64,000 nt of DNA, taken from Sinorhizobium numidicum (GTDB lineage Bacteria; Pseudomonadota; Alphaproteobacteria; Rhizobiales; Rhizobiaceae). Numbering within the stretch: position 1 is the stretch's first letter; each line of letters begins with the position of its first letter. The notes below the pieces were generated by a model that saw only the letters and a list, made by a program, of their open reading frames with translations, had not been told where the DNA came from and made no database searches. The stretch is taken from assembly GCF_029892045.1 (NCBI RefSeq), contig NZ_CP120367.1:744001-808000 (forward strand). Reading direction: 5' to 3'. Made by a program: the position numbers and the translations under genes. Below, piece after piece: positions 57,903-64,000 of this stretch.

Positions 57903-58907
57903 TCAGGCGGCTGTCGCGGTGAGCCGGCGCAGGTCGGAGGGGCGCACGCCGTAGCGGCTTCTGAAGGTGCGGTTAAAATACGAAAGATCGTTGAAGCCCA
58001 CAGTGTAGGCGATCTGGCTGATGGAGGTGGCGTCGCCTTCCGCCAGTATGAGCCCCTTGGCGAGTGAAAGCCGCCTTCCAAGCATGTAGCGGGAAAAGGT
58101 CGTTCCTTCCCGGCTGAAGAATTTCTGGATTGCTCTGGGAGTGACGCCCTCGGCCTCGGCTACGTCGGTGATCGAGAAAGCGCCGTTCGCAAGGTTTTCT
58201 TCTATCAGCGTCTTGATGGAGGCCATGCGGCTTTGGGGCGTGTCTCGCGGACCGATGTTGCCGACATGCTGAGCAAGCACTGGCAGAAGATCATAGAAAT
58301 GGGCGACCATCATGCCGGCATGCTCCTCGCTTTGATATTCCTGTCTCAGAAGATAGCCGGCATAGTTCGTGAGTAGCTGCAGCGGCAAGCAGTCGGCAGC
58401 AAGTGGTTGCATCATCATTGGCTTCAAAATATCGCGCATTGAAGCAAGCGCATAGGCGGGGAGATGCGCGCAGTCGAAACGCCCGCCTTCCGGCAGCGTG
58501 ATTTCAGATGACGCGTCTGCGGGAAGAAAGATGACATCCGCCCGTGCCGTCTCCACCTTGTTCCGGCGATGATGGATAACAAGCGGACCGTCCATGGCAC
58601 GCATGATGACAATGCCGGCATCGCTTACGCCGTTTGCGGTGAGGCGAAGCGGTGCCTTGGGGAAGTAGAGCGTTGCTAGCGAAAGGGACACATATTTCCA
58701 GAACAACCCCGTCACGCCAGCTAGATCGCCATCTTCCACGGCAATCGTAGCCTCTCCGAGCATGTCCAAAAGGATGCTCCTGCAAACGAGTCTGCTTTCG
58801 CGATCAGGAAGCATCCCGAATTTCAGCGGTCGGATTATCTCCATGTCGTGAGCCAGCCTTTCCTGTTGACGTTCGCATCCGTCCAAATGAGGTTCGCCAT
58901 TATCCAA
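57903..58907 (-). CDS. rhrA: AraC-family regulator RhrA
   Basis: A 334-residue regulator with an AraC helix-turn-helix domain at the C-terminus (ITDVAEAEGVTPRAIQKFFSREGTTFSRYMLGRRLSLAK ... ISQIAYTVGFNDLSYFNRTFRSRYGVRPSDLRR in pattern) and an N-terminal sensing domain. In Sinorhizobium meliloti RhrA activates the rhb genes and rhtA when iron is scarce. ATG at 58844 (MEIIRPLKFGM) is a shorter possible start with a GGAAAGG upstream; I kept the longer frame as the outer limit. It is divergent from rhtA, with a shared 25-base motif in the spacer. Confidence 0.86.
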   Translation of the reverse strand: MDNGEPHLDGCERQQERLAHDMEIIRPLKFGMLPDRESRLVCRSILLDMLGEATIAVEDGDLAGVTGLFWKYVSLSLATLYFPKAPLRLTANGVSDAGIVIMRAMDGPLVIHHRRNKVETARADVIFLPADASSEITLPEGGRFDCAHLPAYALASMRDILKPMMMQPLAADCLPLQLLTNYAGYLLRQEYQSEEHAGMMVAHFYDLLPVLAQHVGNIGPRDTPQSRMASIKTLIEENLANGAFSITDVAEAEGVTPRAIQKFFSREGTTFSRYMLGRRLSLAKGLILAEGDATSISQIAYTVGFNDLSYFNRTFRSRYGVRPSDLRRLTATAA

Positions 58908-58930
58908 GCGGCGAACACCCTTAGCTCATA

Positions 58931-58955
58931 AAACATGACTTAAATAGTCTTGTAT
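58931..58955. promoter_or_regulatory. Candidate siderophore control motif, copy 2
   Basis: A 25-base motif like that before rhtX: AAACATGA, central AAATA, right part TC-TGT-T. Within it GACT-TAAAT-AGTC is a perfect inverted repeat. It lies 57 bases before rhtA and 24 bases (or 87, by the shorter start) before rhrA, so it can act on both divergent units. Confidence 0.6.
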
Positions 58956-59011
58956 TTGCAATTTGCTCGCTGTCCGCAGCGACAATTGTCTTCGCGCGCG
59001 CAGGGGGCGTT

Positions 59012-61255
59012 ATGGGTAAGAATGAGAATGGCGGCGTAGGCTTTGGCCTCTTCGCCGTGGCGATGGCGGTCGGCACGAGCGCGGTTGCCCAGGAGGGCAG
59101 TTCGGCCGATCAAGCGGAAGCTGCGACGAGCCTGGAAGCGATCGTGGTTACGGGCAGCCGATCCCCTCAGCAGATTTCCGAAATCGCGCGCACTATCTAC
59201 GTCGTCGAGTCGGCTCAAATCCAGACCGAGGCTCGGTCCGGCAAAACGCTGCAGCAGATTCTAGCTGACGCCATTCCAAGTTTTGATCCTGCGAGCGAGG
59301 GAGCGCGCACATCCTTCGGGCAGAATCTGCGCGGCCGAACACCGCTCATCCTCATCGACGGTGTCTCGATGAATTCAGCGCGTTCGCTCAGCCGCCAGTT
59401 CGATTCCATCGATCCCTTCAACATCGAGCGGGTGGAGGTCCTGTCCGGAGCGACCGCAATCTATGGCGGGAACGCGACGGGCGGCATCATCAACATCATC
59501 ACGAAGAAGGGCAAGGACGCAGAGCCGGGGCTTCACGCCGAAGTCACCGGCGGCATGGGCAGCGGCTTCGCAGGCAGCCAGGACTTCGATCGCAATGCGG
59601 CGGGCGCCGTTACCTACGACAGCGACAACTGGGATGCCCGCTTCTCGATCGCCGGGAACAGGACCGGCGCCTTTTACGACGGCAGCGACACGATACTCAT
59701 TCCCGACATCACGCAGACCTCCACGGCCTTCAACGAGCGCATCGACCTGATGGGGTCGATCGGCTACCAGGTCGACGAGGGCCGCCGCCTCGAATTTTCC
59801 GGGCAATATTTCGATAGCAAGCAGGATTCGGATTACGGTCTTTATTACGGTCTCAATTTCGCAGCGCTTGGAAATCCGAGCCTGTTTGAAACTCGTGACG
59901 GGTACGAGTCCGACTTCAATCCGCAAACCCGCCGTTCGATGTACAACGTCACCTACACCGATGATGACGTTTTCGGGCAGCAACTGTTGCTGCAAGGCGC
60001 TTACAGAAGCGAAAAAATCAAGTTCAATCCCTTTCCCGCTAGCGGCAACGCCGAAACCGGCACTTACTTCGCCGGCAGTTCGCAGGACACCGACTATTAC
60101 AGCGTCAAAGCGGCGCTTGTCGCGGAGCCCACAGACCAGCTGAAGATAACTTATGGTGTCGATGCCGATCGGGATTCCTTCAAGTCGCGTCAGAACGTCT
60201 TCGACATGCGGACTGCCGCCGTCAGCGGGGGTCTCGATTTCGATACGGTTGGCATAACCGGCCTTTATCCCTCTATCGATGTCTCCACGATCGCCGGATT
60301 TGCGGAGGCCTCCTACGAGGCCACCGACCGGGTGACGCTGAACGGCGGCGTCCGCTACCAATTCGTCAACACCAAGGTCTCCGACTTCGTCGGGGCGGCG
60401 CAGCAGGTCGCCATCCTGCAAGGGAGCGCGACCTCCGCCGATGTCATACCCGGCGGCGAAGTCAACTATGACGCCGCTCTGTTCAGTGCCGGCGCGACCT
60501 ACCAATTGACGAATACGCAGCAGGTTTATGCAAACTTCAGCCAGGGCTTCGAGCTGCCGGATCCGGCCAAATACTACGGGTATGGCCTCTATTCGCTCGC
60601 GGGTGGACATTACACGCTTATCAACAGCGTGAATGTCGGCGACTCAGCGCTTGAGGCCATCAAGACCAATTCGTTTGAAATCGGCTATCGTGTTGACGAC
60701 GGCACCTACAACCTTGAAACCGCGGCCTATTACTCTCTTTCCGATCGATCCATCAATCTCAATCGCTCGACGCTTGCGGTCGAAGTCGTCGATCAGGAGA
60801 GACGAGTCTATGGCATAGAAGGAAAAGTGGGCGCAAAGCTTGACCATGGTTTCGATGTTGGGGTTTTGGGTCATTGGGTGAGAACCGAAGTCAAGGACGA
60901 CGGCTGGGAGAAGGACTCTATTGGAACCGCAAGCGTCTCCAAGCTTGGCGGCTATGTCGGCTGGACTAATGACGCTCTCAGCCTAAAATTTTACGGCCAG
61001 CATGTCTTCGAGCTCATGGACGCCGATGGGTTTACGATCGACGACTATACGCTGTTCGATCTGACCGGCGGCTACACCTTCGAAAATACCGACACGACGC
61101 TGAATTTCGGCATCCATAACGTCTTCGACACCGACTACACGACGATTTGGGGCTCCCGCGCCAAAGCCCTTTATGGCGGATTGGCCGACGAATCGATATT
61201 CGACTACAAGGGCCGCGGACGCACATTCGCAATCTCGCTGACGAAGGTCTTTTGA
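59012..61255 (+). CDS. rhtA: TonB-dependent ferric siderophore receptor RhtA
   Basis: A 747-residue outer-membrane receptor. A signal peptide (GFGLFAVAMAVGTSAVAQ) is followed by a TonB box-like LEAIVVTGSR, the plug domain (RTPLILIDGVSMNSARSL; IERVEVLSGATAIYGGNATGGIINIITKKG) and a 22-strand barrel ending TFAISLTKVF with the terminal aromatic residue. RhtA imports ferric rhizobactin 1021 in Sinorhizobium. Its stop overlaps the next gene (TGATG), so it starts a second operon with two downstream genes. Confidence 0.9.
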   Translation: MGKNENGGVGFGLFAVAMAVGTSAVAQEGSSADQAEAATSLEAIVVTGSRSPQQISEIARTIYVVESAQIQTEARSGKTLQQILADAIPSFDPASEGARTSFGQNLRGRTPLILIDGVSMNSARSLSRQFDSIDPFNIERVEVLSGATAIYGGNATGGIINIITKKGKDAEPGLHAEVTGGMGSGFAGSQDFDRNAAGAVTYDSDNWDARFSIAGNRTGAFYDGSDTILIPDITQTSTAFNERIDLMGSIGYQVDEGRRLEFSGQYFDSKQDSDYGLYYGLNFAALGNPSLFETRDGYESDFNPQTRRSMYNVTYTDDDVFGQQLLLQGAYRSEKIKFNPFPASGNAETGTYFAGSSQDTDYYSVKAALVAEPTDQLKITYGVDADRDSFKSRQNVFDMRTAAVSGGLDFDTVGITGLYPSIDVSTIAGFAEASYEATDRVTLNGGVRYQFVNTKVSDFVGAAQQVAILQGSATSADVIPGGEVNYDAALFSAGATYQLTNTQQVYANFSQGFELPDPAKYYGYGLYSLAGGHYTLINSVNVGDSALEAIKTNSFEIGYRVDDGTYNLETAAYYSLSDRSINLNRSTLAVEVVDQERRVYGIEGKVGAKLDHGFDVGVLGHWVRTEVKDDGWEKDSIGTASVSKLGGYVGWTNDALSLKFYGQHVFELMDADGFTIDDYTLFDLTGGYTFENTDTTLNFGIHNVFDTDYTTIWGSRAKALYGGLADESIFDYKGRGRTFAISLTKVF

Positions 61256-62355
61256 TGGACCAATCGCGTCAAGGACAGCGGGAAATGATCGGCGAGCCCC
61301 AAAAGACTGACGATCGAGACGGCGGCATGTTTCGATCCTTTCAGCTTCACGCGTGCAGGTCCGTCGACGTGCGCCAGGCTGGATCCATCCTGTCGGTTTC
61401 GGCGGTTAAGGATCACACGGCACGCTTCGAGCTTTCGGAGGGGGCACTGAGAATCGACGATCTCAGCACGGGCCACGCTTGGGGTTTTCGACTTGCTTGC
61501 GCCGTCTTCGAGTATCTGTTCGCGACAAGGAGAGACTTGGTCTCGATCGTGCTCGCGGGCGATGGCTGGAATCTCCTATTGCCGGAGTTGAAACGGCGTG
61601 GCCTTGTGATCGACGGCAAGGATGCACTCGCGCCAGCGGTGTTTGCGGAAATGTTCTGGCAGATGCCCGAGATCTGGATGGCCTCGCCATCATGTGCCCG
61701 TCCGCGACGCGACATCTTTGATGGCAAGACCGAACATCCTTTGCGGCCGCCGAAGCCGGCTGGATGTCTCTATGCCCGGTTCATTCCCTGGCTCTCCGGC
61801 ACGCTCTCGTTCACCGTGGCGACACTTGAGGACCTGCCCGACATTCACCGCTGGATGAACGATCCAAGAGTGGACGAGTTTTGGAACGAAGCAGGAAGCG
61901 AAGCCGCTCACAGACGGTATTTGGATCGCATGCTGGCCGATCCTCACATCATACCGCTGATCGGCCGCTTTGACGAGCAGGCCTTTTCCTATTTCGAGAT
62001 CTATTGGGCGAAAGAGGATTTGATCGGTACTTTCTGCGGTGCCGGCGACTACGACCGCGGCTGTCACGTCATCGTCGGGGAGGGGGCTTTTCGCGGGAAG
62101 CTGTGGTTCACGGCCTGGCTGCCCTCCCTACTTCATTTGATGTTTCTCGACGACCCCCGAACCGAACGGATCGTTCAAGAGCCGAGTGCTGCGCATCACC
62201 GTCAACTCCGTAACCTGCAGCGCTCGGGCTTCTCTCATACAAGAACCGTTGATCTTCCGACAAAACGTGCGGCGATCATGTCGATCTCCAGACAGCACTT
62301 TTTCTCGAACCGGCTATGGCATCCGGCCGTCCTTGCGGACAGGGCGGGCTCATGA
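61255..62355 (+). CDS. Second siderophore N-acyltransferase, two-domain IucB/RhbD type
   Basis: A 366-residue protein. The C-terminal 190 residues have the siderophore GNAT pattern also seen in RhbD: FTVATLEDLPDIHRWMNDPRVDEFW, SYFEIYWAKEDLIG, GDYDRGCHVIVGEGAFRGKLWF and FLDDPRTERIVQEPSAAHHRQ. The N-terminal about 165 residues resemble the extra half found in IucB-type enzymes. It is coupled to rhtA by a TGATG overlap and to the reductase by ATGA. A second acylase in a rhizobactin-type locus could attach the fatty-acyl (for example decenoyl) group that makes the siderophore lipidic (inference). Confidence 0.8.
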   Translation: MDQSRQGQREMIGEPQKTDDRDGGMFRSFQLHACRSVDVRQAGSILSVSAVKDHTARFELSEGALRIDDLSTGHAWGFRLACAVFEYLFATRRDLVSIVLAGDGWNLLLPELKRRGLVIDGKDALAPAVFAEMFWQMPEIWMASPSCARPRRDIFDGKTEHPLRPPKPAGCLYARFIPWLSGTLSFTVATLEDLPDIHRWMNDPRVDEFWNEAGSEAAHRRYLDRMLADPHIIPLIGRFDEQAFSYFEIYWAKEDLIGTFCGAGDYDRGCHVIVGEGAFRGKLWFTAWLPSLLHLMFLDDPRTERIVQEPSAAHHRQLRNLQRSGFSHTRTVDLPTKRAAIMSISRQHFFSNRLWHPAVLADRAGS

Positions 62356-63437
62356 GCGGGGGCGATGATACAACGTCGACAAAAGATACAAATTTGGCTT
62401 ACCGGCTGCAGGCAAGCATCCTGACGAACAGCCCCGAATGCGTCTTGGAACGTCTTCACATCCACTTGCTTGAACACGACGTCGACAGCCACCTGTCCAG
62501 CGGCAGCTTGGTCGTCGAGTTGGCGGCAGTGTCAGGCATACTGAGGCTGATAGACGGTGGCATCGAGGTGGATGTTTTCGCCGCCGATCTCGAGACACTG
62601 TATTTCGTCAAGGTATGGCTCGAAGATGCTCTCGCGGATGAACCGGCCGCTCGAACAGCTCGGATCGAGTGGAGCAAAAGCTGTCTTCAACGTCATTTGC
62701 CGCCCAGCTTCTGCGTTCTGACGGTCGACAGTACCACCGACATTGCGCCCAGACTCCGGCGGATCAGATTTCGGACAGCCGACACGAGGTCCTTCGACAC
62801 GTTGGACGACATACATTTGCGAATCCTGTTCAATTTTCAGGAGATCGCCGAACGACATGGGTCTTCGGAAAGTCAACAGCAGGTGCCTTCATCCGACATC
62901 AAGCCGATTTGGCGAGCCTATACAGTCCGTTTCGTTGACCCGGCAAACCATACGATTGCCGTCGATTTCGTGATGCACGACGACGAAGGTCCCGGTTCCA
63001 GTTGGGCAAGGCGCGCAGCACGCGGCGACGTGGTTGGTGCGGCTGGGCCGAGCGGCGGAGGATTCAATGACGCTCAGTGGTATCTCCTTGCCGGAGACGA
63101 AACTGCTCTACCAGCAATTTCCCGAATTCTGGAATCGCTCGATGAGACCAAGACGGCGACGGTGATAATCGAGGTTGGCACTTCGGCAGATACCATCTCC
63201 TTTACAAGCCGGGCGGCCGTTGACACCAAGTGGCTGTATCGCGACGCGAGCGAAGCCAGCTGTCGCCCCGGCCTTGCGCAGGCCATCGCCCACGTGGACA
63301 TTCCGCATATTTCTCTGAAAAGATTTGCGTGGGTAGCCTGCGAAGCTAAGGCCGCAAAGGCCATTCGAGCAACCCTTCGCGATCGAGGGTTTGCGAAGGA
63401 AGAACAATCAGTAGCAGCCTATTGGCATACGATGTGA
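62352..63437 (+). CDS. Siderophore-interacting ferric reductase with DUF2218 domain
   Basis: A 361-residue protein. The N-terminal about 100 residues match DUF2218 (RLQASILTNSPECVLERLHIHLLEHDV...), which is often fused to siderophore-interacting proteins. The rest is a SIP-type flavin reductase: IKPIWRAYTVRFVDPANHTIAVDFVMHDDEGPGSSWARRA (FAD binding), YLLAGDETALPAISRILES and the C-terminal AWVACEAKAAKAIRATLRDRG. It should reduce the imported ferric siderophore in the cytosol to free iron. The start overlaps the acyltransferase stop by 4 bases. Confidence 0.85.
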   Translation: MSGGDDTTSTKDTNLAYRLQASILTNSPECVLERLHIHLLEHDVDSHLSSGSLVVELAAVSGILRLIDGGIEVDVFAADLETLYFVKVWLEDALADEPAARTARIEWSKSCLQRHLPPSFCVLTVDSTTDIAPRLRRIRFRTADTRSFDTLDDIHLRILFNFQEIAERHGSSESQQQVPSSDIKPIWRAYTVRFVDPANHTIAVDFVMHDDEGPGSSWARRAARGDVVGAAGPSGGGFNDAQWYLLAGDETALPAISRILESLDETKTATVIIEVGTSADTISFTSRAAVDTKWLYRDASEASCRPGLAQAIAHVDIPHISLKRFAWVACEAKAAKAIRATLRDRGFAKEEQSVAAYWHTM

Positions 63438-63875
63438 ACAGTCGGAGCACATGCGAAAAGCGCGCGAGCTTGCAAAACTTGGCTCCACGCTTCCGCCCAA
63501 TCGGGGACATCGTAGCTCGTCATGAGCCAAGGGGCCGAGAAAAGTGACCTTGGAAAATCTGCGCCAAGTGCAACGTGGGCAGGGTAGGGGATCAGCCGTT
63601 CGCGCAAAATGCGCCAGGAAGACCCGGCCGGTGTCCGATAGCCCAGACACTTTCGCGGTAGCGAGTTGAGGTGACGGGCGAGGGTGGCGAGCTGCGCTCG
63701 CGTAACGGCGGATAGGTCCATATCGCATGGCATGAAGCGGGCGAATGCGTCTATTGGCGTTCGCACAATGCTCATCCCGCCGCCGCGCACGCGGCCAGCG
63801 GACCAAGCTGCCCCCAAGCTGCCCCAGTGACGATTGCAAGCTCGCCCTCGAGCTACCGGCCTACGCCGGCGCCCG
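63438..63875. other. Decayed region between the reductase and the RTX-like gene
   Basis: About 440 bases with only an IS30-type transposase remnant (63626-63763) that I can identify. The rest shows no gene. The remnant marks the right edge of the iron island. Confidence 0.5.
63626..63763 (-). mobile_element. IS30-family transposase C-terminal fragment
   Basis: About 46 residues in one frame: RFMPCDMDLSAVTRAQLATLARHLNSLPRKCLGYRTPA, matching the end of IS30-type DDE transposases. Upstream residues (NANRRIR) appear in another frame, and the sequence after RTPA changes frame again. The catalytic part and both terminal repeats are missing, so this is an inactive remnant. Confidence 0.7.
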
Positions 63876-64000
63876 CTACACGATCAGGAAATCTCCCGTG
63901 GTCAGGCCCGGATGCGTCGAGAGCACGGCGAACTGAACGGCCGTGGCACCGGAAAGGCTGCCGTCGGCATCGTAGTAGAGCGCACCGGTCGTCGTGTCAT
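63876..64000 (-). CDS. RTX-like calcium-binding secreted protein, C-terminal end only
   Basis: The last 40 residues of a frame that continues beyond the window: TTTGALYYDADGSLSGATAVQFAVLSTHPGLTTGDFLIV then TAG at 63876. This FD-TTGALYYDADG ... VQFA-L ... DF-IV pattern is the usual end of hemolysin-type (RTX) proteins in rhizobia, secreted by type I systems. The start and repeats lie outside. Confidence 0.7.
   Translation of the reverse strand, partial: DTTTGALYYDADGSLSGATAVQFAVLSTHPGLTTGDFLIV

Noticed and set aside
58000..59011. A CRISPR or phage signal near rhrA/rhtA
   Set aside because: Checked for regular short repeats and found only the regulatory palindrome.

Overview
The window looks like a replicon segment from a Sinorhizobium/Ensifer-type alphaproteobacterium. 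The evidence is the high GC content, copies of a Rhizobium-type intergenic mosaic repeat (RIME-like, two palindromes), and a complete rhizobactin-1021-type siderophore locus with the gene order known from Sinorhizobium meliloti. The dense operons with 4-base ATGA overlaps fit this. Whether it is chromosome, chromid or plasmid cannot be told from the sequence. I saw no tRNA, rRNA, CRISPR array or intact insertion sequence.

Left third (1-29.4 kb) is mostly ordinary metabolism and envelope functions: the end of a glycosyltransferase plus ABC exporter pair; a class II fructose-bisphosphate aldolase; an oligopeptide importer (oppA, oppB, oppC, fused oppDF); a DctB/DctD-like two-component pair; an MhqO/MhqD-like quinone-detoxification pair; a decayed antitoxin/PIN-toxin locus; a CecR-YbhGFSR-type drug-export operon with a likely operator; an HPP/CBS membrane protein; a two-component system divergent from an EptA-like lipid A phosphoethanolamine transferase; and small hydrolases and hypotheticals.

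Middle (29.4-46.6 kb): an accessory surface cassette of five same-strand genes is built around a 1302-residue trimeric autotransporter adhesin. It also has a coupled cytosolic protein, an IalB-like secreted protein, a membrane-anchored cysteine-containing periplasmic protein and a DUF4189-type secreted protein. After it come a truncated hydrolase whose C-terminus is written by a RIME-like repeat, an acyltransferase-3 membrane enzyme, a small conserved-looking protein, a class C beta-lactamase-like enzyme, and a minus-strand sulfur amino acid cluster (polar amino acid ABC importer, Cys/Met-metabolism PLP enzyme, frameshifted AsnC-type ligand domain, homocysteine S-methyltransferase).

Right (46.6-64 kb): an iron-acquisition island. 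It holds rhtX, rhbA to rhbF, a bidirectional terminator, rhrA, then divergently rhtA, a second IucB/RhbD-type acyltransferase and a DUF2218 plus siderophore-interacting-protein reductase. A 25-base, partly palindromic motif is shared by the rhtX upstream region and the rhrA/rhtA divergent region, which makes it a candidate control site for the whole system. The island lies between an aldehyde dehydrogenase remnant and an IS30-type transposase remnant. The window ends in the C-terminus of an RTX-like secreted protein on the minus strand.

Together the island can make diaminobutyrate, decarboxylate it to diaminopropane, N-hydroxylate and acylate it, couple two units to citrate, take the ferric complex through the outer membrane (RhtA) and inner membrane (RhtX), and probably release the iron by reduction. 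The best candidates for something not fully described are the adhesin cassette with its accessory proteins, the extended siderophore operon, and the shared 25-base motif.
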